From Acidipropionibacterium jensenii DSM 20535 (GTDB lineage: Bacteria; Actinomycetota; Actinomycetes; Propionibacteriales; Propionibacteriaceae), in NCBI RefSeq assembly GCF_000425285.1, contig NZ_AUDD01000006.1:62001-126000 (forward strand): a DNA stretch of 64,000 bases, given 5' to 3'. Shown here in pieces: positions 35,756 to 43,324 of the stretch. Positions within the stretch are counted from its first letter, which is position 1, and every line of letters starts with the position of its first letter. The position numbers and the translations under genes are program-made. The notes beneath the pieces were generated by a model that was not told where the DNA came from, did not search any database, and worked only from the letters and a program-made list of their open reading frames with translations.

Positions 35756-36125
35756 GGGGATGTCCTTCCCTCAGCTCCGTCCCGAAGGGTTCCGAAACGG
35801 TGATGGGGTCGCGTTCTGGTGCCGGCCCGTTGCCAGGAGAATAATTGTTCTGACTGGCGATTCTGTTTCTGTCCACCGCTGTGATTCAGCTGTAACAATG
35901 CCCAGGGGCGGTGCCCGCGGCTTTTCGGGCGGTGCATTCCGCCGGGCCGACGACCGATATTTCCCCGCCGTGGTGCGTGGGTCATCCCCGGTGCGAGACG
36001 GGGGGTCGGGGGTCGGGGGAGACCGGTGGCGCCATCGGGACAGGGGCCGAGCGACTAGGCTGAGCCGGACCCGTTCGTGGACGGTGGAGCCGCCACCGCC
36101 CGTTCAGTAGGAGGCACAGAATCCT
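35756..36125. other. Divergent intergenic region, 370 bases
   Basis: The left 150 bases are less GC-rich, with AATAATTGTTCTG and GTAACAATG segments (about 35840-35900), and should hold the permease promoter; I could not fix -35/-10 boxes. The right half is GC-rich with G-runs. AGGAGG near 36109 serves the next gene. No small reading frame with a ribosome binding site is convincing. Confidence 0.5.
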
Positions 36126-36866
36126 GTGAAAGCCACACCGCAGGAGCAGTGGCGACTGCTCGACGTCGCCGAGACCGATCGTCTCCTGGCCCAGGCCGCA
36201 CACCGCCGCAAGACTCTTCCCGAGCTGGCCGAACTGTCCCAGCTCGCGGTCCAGCGACGCGATCTCGCCGAGGAGGTCGTCCGACTGGCCACCGAGGTCT
36301 CCGATGCCCAGGAGGAGGAGGCCCAGGTTGAGCACGACCTGCAACCTGCCCGGGCCCGTCTTGAGCGCAACCAGAAGACCGTCGACGACGGCCTGTTGTC
36401 AGACCACAAGGCCCTGGTCGGTCTCACCGATGAGATCGAGCACCTCAAACGCCGGATCTCGGACCTGGAGGACACTGAGCTGGAGGCCATGCAGCGTCTC
36501 GAGGACGCCCAGAAGGTCCACGAGGAGGCCGATCGGCGCAGGCTGACCCTCGACGACCACATCCGCGGGGTGCTGAAGTCCCGCGATGACCAGTTCGCAG
36601 AGATCGACCGCCAGCTCAAGCAGCTCACCGAGCAGCGTCGTGCCCAGGCGGCCGGGATTCCCGCCGACCTGCTCAAGCTCTACGAGACCCTGCGCACCCG
36701 GACCGGTCAGGGTGCCGGCCGACTCCACCGCGGGGTGTGCGAGTCCTGCGGGATCACGATCAATGCCGCCGATCTGCGACGGTTCGCGTCGGCCGGCGAG
36801 GACGAGGTACTGCGCTGCGAGGAGTGCGACCGGATTCTGGTGCGGACGGCCGACTCCGGGTTGTAG
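36126..36866 (+). CDS. Zinc-ribbon coiled-coil protein (C4-type, CT398-like)
   Basis: 246 residues with GTG start. Residues 10-175 form a long antiparallel coiled coil (many charged heptads). The end has a C4 zinc ribbon: CESCGITINAADL and LRCEECDRIL, each CxxC, with the family spacing. The family (compare Rv2229c) is conserved in actinobacteria and may handle nucleic acids, but no function is established. Its stop codon TAG forms part of the presumed -10 box of the RNase P RNA gene that follows at once. Ribosome binding site AGGAGG is 11 bases upstream, longer than usual. Confidence 0.87.
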   Translation: MKATPQEQWRLLDVAETDRLLAQAAHRRKTLPELAELSQLAVQRRDLAEEVVRLATEVSDAQEEEAQVEHDLQPARARLERNQKTVDDGLLSDHKALVGLTDEIEHLKRRISDLEDTELEAMQRLEDAQKVHEEADRRRLTLDDHIRGVLKSRDDQFAEIDRQLKQLTEQRRAQAAGIPADLLKLYETLRTRTGQGAGRLHRGVCESCGITINAADLRRFASAGEDEVLRCEECDRILVRTADSGL

Positions 36867-36869
36867 AGT
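36864..36869 (+). promoter_or_regulatory. -10 box of rnpB
   Basis: TAGAGT, overlapping the stop codon of the zinc-ribbon gene, ends eight bases before the predicted 5' end of RNase P RNA. No clear -35 element. Confidence 0.45.
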
Positions 36870-36877
36870 TGGCCGCT

Positions 36878-37260
36878 GGACGAGCCACCCGGGTGATCGC
36901 GGCAGCCATTGCTGTCGAGGAAAGTCCGGGCTCCAGAGGGCATGGTGGTGGGTAACACCCACCCGGGGCGACCCGCGGGACAGTGCCACAGAGAACAGAC
37001 CGCCGGTCCTCGGACCGGTAAGGGTGAAACGGCGGTGCAAGAGACCACCGCGTCATCGGTGACGGTGACGGCAGGGCAAACCCCACCTGGAGCAAGGCCA
37101 AGAAGACCGAGAGGTCGCGGACGCGTTCGAGGGCTGCCCGCCCGAGCGTCCGGGTAGGCTGCGCAGCCATTCGGCTGGAGGGTGTCGGCAACGGCACTCA
37201 CAGATGGATGATCACCGCTCCTTCGGGAGTACAGAACCCGGCTTACAGGGTGGCTCGTCC
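36878..37260 (+). ncRNA. rnpB: RNase P RNA, bacterial class A
   Basis: The catalytic RNA that matures tRNA 5' ends. The invariant 5' core GAGGAAAGTCCGGGCTCC (36917-36934) and the 3' core ACAGAACCCGGCTTAC (about 37230-37245) are both present. The ends pair perfectly as helix P1 (13 bp, 36878-36890 with 37248-37260), which I used to set the boundaries. Inner conserved elements such as AGGGTGAAACGGCGG and GCAAACCCCACCTGGAGCAAGGCCAA are also visible. Length of about 383 bases is normal for actinobacteria. Confidence 0.96.
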
Positions 37261-37367
37261 CCACAATGCGTCTCTGGCCACGGGTGATGGTGGAACGCTG
37301 AGGCTTCTGGTCGCTCTCTGGTCGCCGCGTCACTCCCGTGACATCTGTTGAGGTCGTGTGATGTCGT

Positions 37368-37537
37368 GGGAGATCCGGGCCGGGGTGAACATTTCACTCG
37401 CGGAACGGCGTTCTGGGCGCTGGTGAGCGCGGAGGAGTCCCTTTGGTGAGTGAAAGTTTCACCGCTGGGCGTCTCGGAGGTCTTCTCGAGGACCTCGCGA
37501 GGATCGAGGTGGGGGAGAAGACTCCAACTGAGCCCCG
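37368..37537. repeat. Structured direct repeat downstream of rnpB, copy 1
   Basis: About 165 bases; its best part begins GGGGTGAACATTTCACTCGC at 37382. It contains GGTGAA...TTTCACTC pairing with GAGTGAAA...TTTCACC 60 bases further on, and then GAGGTCTTCTCGAGGACCTC. Copy 2 is offset by 248 bases. Confidence 0.7.
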
Positions 37538-37613
37538 TGTCTGGGGCGGTGTCGGGTGGCAAGCGCCAGGGGAGGTGTCCCACGTCTCCATTCGGCTGGA
37601 CCTGCTGGAAGAG

Positions 37614-37779
37614 CCTTGGGCATCGGGCTGGGGTGAGCATTTCACTCGCGGAACGGCGTTCCGGGCGTTGGTGAGTGCGGAGAGGCTCCTTGGGCGAGTG
37701 AAAGCCCCACCGCTGGGCGTCCCAGAGGTCTTCTCGAGGACCTCGAGAGGGTTGAGGTGGGTGACTCCAATGGGCCCCG
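37614..37779. repeat. Structured direct repeat downstream of rnpB, copy 2
   Basis: The second copy (core begins GGGGTGAGCATTTCACTCGC at 37630) differs at scattered positions but keeps the inverted TTTCACTCGC/GCGAGTGAAA arms and the GAGGTCTTCTCGAGGACCTC element. Confidence 0.7.
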
Positions 37780-37943
37780 ACCGCGGCTCTGGGGCCAGGG
37801 TCAGAAGAGGGCGGCGCGAGCAGGCGCGATGACATCGAAGCCCGGGTATTGACGGGGGCTGGCGATACCCTGAGCCGGCGAAGGATCCCGAGGCCAGCGA
37901 TGGGCCGACGACAAGGCCGTGAGACCCAGTGGGAGGAGTGGCG

Positions 37944-39236
37944 ATGCTCTACATGGTGTTCTTGGCGGTCTGCATCGTCGTCTGCATCTGGTGGGGTGGC
38001 CCTGGTATCAGGCGTCGCTCCCGGTTGGACTGGACCCAGGTCCCGGGCGTCACCCGACGCCGCGGAGGCGTCGTTGTGCCGATCGGCGGGTTGTCCTGGG
38101 CGCCGATACCCTCCGAGTTGGCCGACACTCGACGGTTCGAGCTGGTCGGATCCAGCACCAGATCCTTCGGCGGCTCGCCGGTGGTGGTGCTCGCCAGGGG
38201 CCAGCGGATCGGCGTCCTCGAGGGTGCTGCAGCGCGGAAGATCAATGCCGAGCTGAGGAGGCGCAGGCTCGCGCGGCTGCTGGTGGAGGGCGAGCTCACC
38301 GGACGCCACGAGGGTCGGGTGGTGCTGCCCTACGACTTCTCTCCGGCCACCCCGGAACTGCCCGCCGGCCCGGCGCGCGCCTTCCCGGTGCCGGTCCCGG
38401 TCGAGGCCTGGGGGTCGGCCACCACGACAGTGGACGCCGTCCGCTGCGACTTCTTCCTCACCGAGCTGAGCGCTCTCTATCCCGACGGCCGACCTCCCTC
38501 GGGGACCTCGGGACGGACCCTCAGCGGGCTCGATGCCGAGATCTTCCCGACTGGTCAGGGCCGGATCGGAGTCTTCATCGATGACCGGCAGATCGGCTGG
38601 CTGGCCGCCGCACACGAGATCAGCCACCGGCAGGTGCTCGAGGACCTGGCTGCCGGCGGGCACTCACTGCGGGTGAAGGTCTCGGTACGGGTGGGGACCG
38701 GGGATCGCCCCAGTGTGCGGGTGCGCATCTGGCTGCCGGAGGTCGATCAGATTCTCCCCCCAGGCGCGCAGATCGAGGACCCGCACGTGCTGCTGCCTCC
38801 GGGTTCGACGGTTCAGGTGACCGGTGAGGAGGAACATCTGGACGAGCTGGTGGCGATGCTGGGTGACGAGCACGAGGTGATCAAGGTCGCCGAGCTGTAC
38901 CTGTTCACCAGACAGACGGCGCGCACTCTCAAGCAGATCGTCGGGGTGCGTATCGATGGCCGTCCGGTGGGGGAACTGACATCCGCCAGTGGCGCTCATT
39001 TCGAGGCGGTGCTGAGAGCCTGTTCCGAGCGGGGCCTGAGGGCACTGTGCCGGGCGACGATCTCCGGCAACCAGCTCAAGGCCGATGTCACCCTCAATGT
39101 CACCAAGGGCGGCTCCCTCACCTCGCAGTGGATCAGCCGCCACATCCTCGCCCGGCCCGGCGTGGACTCACATCCAGTGCTTGCGCTTGAAGATCACCCA
39201 CAGCAGGACTCCGGCGGTGAGCATCAGCGCCAGTGA
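37944..39236 (+). CDS. Membrane-anchored protein with two related C-terminal domains, unknown function
   Basis: 430 residues from ATG 37944, three bases after GGGAGGAGTG. One N-terminal membrane helix (LYMVFLAVCIVVCIWWGG). Two later regions look like copies of one domain: GRIGVFIDDRQIGWLAAAH...VLEDLAAGGHSLRVKVSV (about 215-270) and IVGVRIDGRPVGELTSAS...LRACSERGLRALCRATIS (about 332-385). Proteins with this V-DG-VG-L pattern occur in other actinobacteria without known function. The last 23 codons overlap the end of the convergent corA gene by 69 bases, so the C-terminus may be translated over an antisense transcript. Confidence 0.7.
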   Translation: MLYMVFLAVCIVVCIWWGGPGIRRRSRLDWTQVPGVTRRRGGVVVPIGGLSWAPIPSELADTRRFELVGSSTRSFGGSPVVVLARGQRIGVLEGAAARKINAELRRRRLARLLVEGELTGRHEGRVVLPYDFSPATPELPAGPARAFPVPVPVEAWGSATTTVDAVRCDFFLTELSALYPDGRPPSGTSGRTLSGLDAEIFPTGQGRIGVFIDDRQIGWLAAAHEISHRQVLEDLAAGGHSLRVKVSVRVGTGDRPSVRVRIWLPEVDQILPPGAQIEDPHVLLPPGSTVQVTGEEEHLDELVAMLGDEHEVIKVAELYLFTRQTARTLKQIVGVRIDGRPVGELTSASGAHFEAVLRACSERGLRALCRATISGNQLKADVTLNVTKGGSLTSQWISRHILARPGVDSHPVLALEDHPQQDSGGEHQRQ

Positions 39237-40262
39237 GAACGGGTATCCCAGCGCCCAGTGCAACTCGGGCATGACGTCGAAGTTCATCCCGTAGATCGCG
39301 CCGATCACCGTGGGCGCCAGTCCGATGGCCGCCCAGCCGGAGATCTTCTTCATGTCCTCGTTCTGCTGCTGGGTCACCAGGATCGAGTTGACGTCGAGGA
39401 TCTGACCCATCCCGGAACGCAGGTCCTCCACCCTGGTGTTGACCCGAGACAGGTGGTCGGAGACGTCCTGCAGGTAGGCCCTCAACGAGTCGAGGGTGCG
39501 GTACTTGGCGAAGCCGGCGCGCAGATCCTGGATCACCTCGGCCAGGGGGACGCAGGACTGCTGGAGATCGATGATCTCGCGGCTGAGCCGGTAGATCCGC
39601 TCGGTGACCTTCGGGTCCCCGGCGAAGACCTGCCTCTCGATCTGCTCCCGGTCGACGCCGAGCTCGCGCAGCACCTGCAGATACCCGTCGACCACCAGGT
39701 CCAGGAAGGAGTAGAGGACGGCGTCGGCCCCGAGCTTCGTCAGCTCGACATTCTGGGAGAGGCGCTCGGCCCTGTCGGTGGCGGGGTTGTGGCCGTCCTG
39801 CCGCAGGATCGCCACCACATTGTGGTGGGTGACCAGGTGGTACTCGGTGACCTGGACGTCCTCGATCTCATCGACATAGGTCGCCATTCGCGCCACCACG
39901 AAGAGCACCTCCGGGTAGCGCTCCATCTTGGGACGCTGGCCCGCCTTGAGGAGGTCTTCCACCAGCACCGGGTGGAGGTGCCATGCTCTGGCGAGGTGTC
40001 GGATCTGCTGGGGGCTGGGGCAGTCGTAGTCCAGCACGACCAGACGCTCGGGGTCGCCATTGGCGTAGGCCAGGGCGTCCTCGACCACCCCGCCGGAGGC
40101 GTCCGGTCCGGCCGTTGCGGTTCCGTGCACCTCGCCGTGCCGCAGACGTACCACCTTCACCGTGGAGGCCTCGGGCTCCTCGGCGGTAGCCGGCTTGTCG
40201 TGGCGGCCGATGAGGTCGATGAGCCGGTGGGAGCGGTCGCGGTTCTGGACTGGACTCCTCAT
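39168..40262 (-). CDS. corA: CorA-type magnesium/cobalt channel
   Basis: 364 residues. A long cytoplasmic funnel (about 1-300) precedes two C-terminal membrane helices. The selectivity motif GMN is in IGAIYGMNFDVMPELHW, and the protein ends with a basic KRKHWM. The start at 40262 has AGAGGAG six bases upstream; about 700 bases of further in-frame sequence are antisense to the rhomboid gene. It mediates Mg2+ (and Co2+) uptake. Position after the MgtE/CBS-DUF1003 genes parallels mycobacterial Rv1239c. Convergent and overlapping with the previous gene. Confidence 0.93.
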   Translation of the reverse strand: MRSPVQNRDRSHRLIDLIGRHDKPATAEEPEASTVKVVRLRHGEVHGTATAGPDASGGVVEDALAYANGDPERLVVLDYDCPSPQQIRHLARAWHLHPVLVEDLLKAGQRPKMERYPEVLFVVARMATYVDEIEDVQVTEYHLVTHHNVVAILRQDGHNPATDRAERLSQNVELTKLGADAVLYSFLDLVVDGYLQVLRELGVDREQIERQVFAGDPKVTERIYRLSREIIDLQQSCVPLAEVIQDLRAGFAKYRTLDSLRAYLQDVSDHLSRVNTRVEDLRSGMGQILDVNSILVTQQQNEDMKKISGWAAIGLAPTVIGAIYGMNFDVMPELHWALGYPFSLALMLTAGVLLWVIFKRKHWM

Positions 40263-40415
40263 GTGCGGCTCCTCTGCCTGACGACGCCCCGGCGGATGTG
40301 GTGCCGGACGGCACGTCACTCTACGGCCACTCCTCGCCGGGGGTCGAGTCGAGGAGGGGCTCGGGTCGGCATGCCCGGACGAACCGGCACACCCGGAAGC
40401 GTCGCCATGCCCGGG

Positions 40416-40421
40416 TAGCAT
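40416..40421 (+). promoter_or_regulatory. -10 box of the rhomboid gene (leaderless)
   Basis: TAGCAT ends seven bases before the ATG at 40429; no ribosome binding site. Confidence 0.4.
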
Positions 40422-40428
40422 CGCGCCA

Positions 40429-41124
40429 ATGATGGGTTCGCTGGTCGCCGTCTCCTCGTGGGTTCTGGTCGTGGCGGTTCTGCTGGCCGCCAGCACCGCC
40501 GCGAGGCGTCCCGGCGGCCCGTGGCAGCGGCCCCGGGCCTCCACCGCCGCGCTGTGGCTGGTGGTTGTGGTGCCCTCCCTGATCCAGTTGGTCGTCCCGG
40601 CCCTGCTGCCCGCCCTGGAACGGGACTGGGCGCGCATCGGCTCGGGGCAGCTGTGGCGGTTGGTCACCTCCGTCGTCGTGCAAGACGGTGGCCCCCTCGG
40701 ACTGGTGTTCAATCTGTTCTGCCTGACCCTGGTCCTCGTCCCGGCCCAGCGGTACTGGTCGGCCGGGCGGGTCTGGATCACCTTCTGGTCGGGGGCGGTC
40801 CTCTCCAACCTCGCCGTCGGTCCCGTCCTGGAACCGGTCGGCGGGGGCAACTCGATGGCGGTGTTCGCTCTCGGCTCGGCTCTCGTCTCGAACCTGCTGC
40901 TCTCCCGGCCGGACCGCCGTGCCCTCCTCTGGGCGGGCGTCGCGATCGCCTGCATGGCGCTCATGGCGGCCGGACGCGACTATCACGCCGTCTCCTGTGC
41001 GATCGGGCTGGCGGCCGGGCTGGTGCCTCCTCACGGTCCGCGCCCCCAGAACCCGGACCCACAGGGCCCTCACCAGGGCTCTCGCCGGGGCTCCCAGGGC
41101 AGTCGCGAAGGTCTCGAGGATTGA
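40429..41124 (+). CDS. Rhomboid-family intramembrane protein
   Basis: 231 residues with about six membrane helices and a disordered Pro/Gly/Arg tail. Rhomboid features: LWRLVTSVVVQDG near residue 75, an Asn in VFNLFCLTLV, a serine in GGGNSMAVFALGSAL where family members have GxSG, and a histidine in GRDYHAVSCAIGLAAG. The Ser-His dyad is therefore present, but the usual glycine after the serine is Met, so protease activity is uncertain. It would cleave or bind membrane-embedded segments. Divergent from corA. Confidence 0.72.
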   Translation: MMGSLVAVSSWVLVVAVLLAASTAARRPGGPWQRPRASTAALWLVVVVPSLIQLVVPALLPALERDWARIGSGQLWRLVTSVVVQDGGPLGLVFNLFCLTLVLVPAQRYWSAGRVWITFWSGAVLSNLAVGPVLEPVGGGNSMAVFALGSALVSNLLLSRPDRRALLWAGVAIACMALMAAGRDYHAVSCAIGLAAGLVPPHGPRPQNPDPQGPHQGSRRGSQGSREGLED

Positions 41125-41148
41125 GCTCGCGTCTCAAGCGGTGATAAT
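41121..41148 (+). promoter_or_regulatory. Promoter of the peptide-transport operon
   Basis: TTGAGC (41121-41126) and GATAAT (41143-41148) with a 16-base spacer match the housekeeping consensus at 4 and 5 of 6 positions. Predicted transcription starts near 41155, leaving a ~130-base leader before the first transporter gene and placing the cysteine leader peptide inside it. Confidence 0.6.
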
Positions 41149-41204
41149 GTCACAACAACTCCGGACCGCACCTGCGGGCCGTCGGGAGATCCGGGAAGAG
41201 GACG

Positions 41205-41237
41205 ATGCACGAGCGAATGTGTTGTTGTTGTCGCTGA
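41205..41237 (+). CDS. Poly-cysteine leader peptide (MHERMCCCCR)
   Basis: A ten-codon frame with AAGAGGA just upstream; codons 6-9 are four consecutive TGT. Poly-cysteine leader peptides acting as cysteine-responsive attenuators are known in mycobacteria: scarce charged cysteine tRNA stalls the ribosome and changes the leader RNA fold. It ends 47 bases before the first ABC permease gene. The third and fourth Cys codons and the stop lie in a 7-bp hairpin (41226-41232 with 41238-41244), and CGAATG before the Cys run can pair with CATTCG at 41254-41259. Too short to be seen by similarity; the call rests on codon content, ribosome binding site and position. Confidence 0.65.
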   Translation: MHERMCCCCR

Positions 41238-41259
41238 GACAGCACCACTGCACCATTCG
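41214..41259 (+). promoter_or_regulatory. Attenuator-type RNA structures in the transporter leader
   Basis: Two possible helices: TGTTGTC/GACAGCA (41226-41232 with 41238-41244, one G-U pair, loop GCTGA) and CGAATG/CATTCG (41214-41219 with 41254-41259). A ribosome stalled on the Cys codons would open the first and block the second, exposing the downstream GAGG at 41274. Confidence 0.45.
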
Positions 41260-41284
41260 TCGATTCCGCCTCTGAGGTAACTCT

Positions 41285-42295
41285 GTGACCACCCCCGAAC
41301 CGGGAGCCCTGTCTGACGTGGACAACGCCGACAGACACCATCCCGACACCCCCTCCGCGCCGTCCCACGACGGGACTCCCGATCCGTCCCCCGACGGGCG
41401 CCCGGTGTCCACCCACCACGTGTGGCGACGTCTCCGCCGCGACCGCTGGGCGGTGACCGGCGGGGTGGTGGTCGTCCTCACCACCCTGGTGGCGGTGTTC
41501 GCGCGGCTGATCACCCGACTCAGCGGGCGAGACCCCTACAGCTACAACCTGTCCGCCCTCGACGGATCCGGGCTGCCGCTCGGGCCGTTCGGAGGGATCA
41601 GCGCGGCCCATCCGTTCGGGGTGGAGCCGCAGACCGGCCGCGACCTGTTCGCCATCGTCGTCGAGGGCACCCGTACCTCCTTCTTCATCGGACTGGGCGC
41701 CACCATCCTGTCGATGGTCATCGCCATCGTCGTCGGCGTCACCGCGGGCTACTTCGGCGGCTGGTGGGACGCCCTGGCCTCCAGGACCACCGACGTCGTG
41801 CTGGGATTCCCGCAGCTGGTGTTCATGATCGCGATCTCCGCGGTCGTCCCGGCCAGTGCGCCACGGGTCCCGATGATGATCCTCATCATCGGCGTCCTGG
41901 GCTGGCCCTCCACCGCCCGGGTGCTGCGCAGCCGCGCCATGTCGCTGCGGGGACGCACCTTCGTCCAGGCCTCCAGGGCGATGGGGGCCGGCGAGTTCCA
42001 CGTCCTGGCCACCCAGCTGCTGCCGAACCTGGTGGCCACCATCATCGTCTTCACCACCATCTCCATCCCGGGCAAGATCGGCGCCGAGGCCGCCCTGTCC
42101 TTCCTCGGGGTGGGGGTGACGCCGCCGACCCCCTCATGGGGACGGACCATCGGCTCGGCGGTGACCTGGGTGAGCACCGATCCCTGGTACCTGCTGTTCC
42201 CCGGTGCCGCCCTGTTCCTCGTCACCCTCGCCTTCAACCTGTTCGGCGACGGGCTGCGCGACGCCATCGACCCCAGGACCGGTGAGGCCCGATGA
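41285..42295 (+). CDS. dppC: Peptide ABC transporter permease, DppC-type
   Basis: 336 residues, GTG start with GAGGTAA 4-7 bases upstream. A 40-residue acidic, proline-rich N-terminal extension precedes about six membrane helices. The EAA-type loop STARVLRSRAMSLRGRTFVQASRAMGAGEFHVL (about 205-240) docks on the ATPase. The domain is the DppC/OppC class, with DLFAIVVEGTRTSFFIGL after an extracytoplasmic loop. Unusually it precedes the DppB-type gene; the order is commonly B then C. Overlaps the next gene by 4 bases. Inferred to import di- or oligopeptides, possibly cysteine-containing ones given the leader. Confidence 0.9.
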   Translation: MTTPEPGALSDVDNADRHHPDTPSAPSHDGTPDPSPDGRPVSTHHVWRRLRRDRWAVTGGVVVVLTTLVAVFARLITRLSGRDPYSYNLSALDGSGLPLGPFGGISAAHPFGVEPQTGRDLFAIVVEGTRTSFFIGLGATILSMVIAIVVGVTAGYFGGWWDALASRTTDVVLGFPQLVFMIAISAVVPASAPRVPMMILIIGVLGWPSTARVLRSRAMSLRGRTFVQASRAMGAGEFHVLATQLLPNLVATIIVFTTISIPGKIGAEAALSFLGVGVTPPTPSWGRTIGSAVTWVSTDPWYLLFPGAALFLVTLAFNLFGDGLRDAIDPRTGEAR

Positions 42296-43278
42296 ACCGC
42301 CTGCGATTCCTGGCCTCCCGGCTGCTCCAGACCCTGCTGGTCCTGGTGCTCATCACCTTCATCACCTTCGCGATCTTCCAGCTGTTCCCCGCCGACCCGG
42401 CGCAGCTGGCCTGCGGCAAACCCTGCACCCCCGAGAGCCTGGCCCGGGCCCGGGCCTACATGGGATTCGACAAGAGCTGGTACCTGCAGTTCTGGGACTA
42501 CCTGTCCGGCATCATCACCGGCACCAGCTACGGCTCCGGCGCCGATCTCGTCCGGTGCTCGGCTCCCTGCCTGGGCTACTCCTTCCGGCTGTCGGCCCCG
42601 GTCACCGAACTCATCGCCTCCCGGTTCCCGATCACCTTCTCCATCGCCGTCGGCGCCGCCGTGCTGTGGATGGTGATCGGCGTCGTCGCCGGCATCGCCT
42701 CGGCGCTGCGCCGCGGCACCACCCTGGACCGGGTGATCATGACCGGCACCGTGCTCGGCGTCTCGGCGCCCTCCTACCTGGTGGGGCTGCTGGGGATCCT
42801 GCTGCTCGGGTTCACCGCCGACATCGTCCCCGTCTCGGGATATGTGCCGCTCTCCCAGAGCCCGGTCGACTGGGCCTGGCACCTGGCCCTCCCGTGGACC
42901 GTGCTGGCCCTCATCTCGGCGGCGGTCTACGCCCGGATGGTGCGCGGCGAGATGCTGGAGAACCTCGGCGAGGACTACGTGCGCACCGCCCGGGCGGCGG
43001 GTCTCCCGGAGCGCCGGGTGATCGGCAACCACGTCCTGCGCAACATCTCGGTACCTGTCCTCACCTACTTCGCACTGGACTTCGGCGGCCTTCTAGGCGG
43101 CGCGGTCATCACCGAGAAGGTGTTCTCCATCCAGGGCCTGGGCGCCCTGTTCATGGACGCCGTCGGCGCCACCGACATCCAGCTCGTGATGGGCATCACC
43201 CTGGTCGCCGCGGCCGCCGTCATCCTGATGAACTTGGTCGCCGACGTGCTCGCGGCGGCGATCGACCCACGGGTCTGA
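42292..43278 (+). CDS. dppB: Peptide ABC transporter permease, DppB-type
   Basis: 328 residues with about six membrane helices. The N-terminal RFLASRLLQTLLVLVLITFITF and the EAA loop VRTARAAGLPERRVIGNHVLRN (about 225-250) are typical DppB/OppB features, as is the end FMDAVGATDIQLVMGITLVAA. Two cysteine pairs (ACGKPC and CSAPC) lie in the first large outer loop, which is less common for this family. ATG overlaps the upstream stop. Pairs with DppC to form the membrane channel. Confidence 0.92.
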   Translation: MNRLRFLASRLLQTLLVLVLITFITFAIFQLFPADPAQLACGKPCTPESLARARAYMGFDKSWYLQFWDYLSGIITGTSYGSGADLVRCSAPCLGYSFRLSAPVTELIASRFPITFSIAVGAAVLWMVIGVVAGIASALRRGTTLDRVIMTGTVLGVSAPSYLVGLLGILLLGFTADIVPVSGYVPLSQSPVDWAWHLALPWTVLALISAAVYARMVRGEMLENLGEDYVRTARAAGLPERRVIGNHVLRNISVPVLTYFALDFGGLLGGAVITEKVFSIQGLGALFMDAVGATDIQLVMGITLVAAAAVILMNLVADVLAAAIDPRV

Positions 43279-43324
43279 GACCTCTCTCCTCCCGACACCC
43301 TTCCGACACCACAAGGACAGTCAC

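Larger units (their letters stand above)
37261..37943. other. 683-base noncoding region downstream of rnpB
   Basis: Holds two copies of a ~165-base imperfect direct repeat (described separately) and a short spacer to the next gene. Open frames on both strands run through the repeats, but they lack ribosome binding sites and resemble no family. TTGACG at 37848 is a possible -35 box for the downstream gene, without a convincing -10 partner. Confidence 0.6.

Noticed and set aside
37212-38663. 483-codon minus-strand frame over the region after rnpB
   Set aside because: It crosses the RNase P RNA, the repeats and the sense gene, has no ribosome binding site at any start, and resembles no family. 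Its internal repetition comes from the DNA repeats.
41147-41275. Longer leader frame (42 codons, with three TTG leucines) overlapping the cysteine leader
   Set aside because: Its ATG overlaps the predicted -10 box, so it lies before the transcription start, and it has no ribosome binding site. Kept in mind as an alternative if the start site proves to be further upstream.
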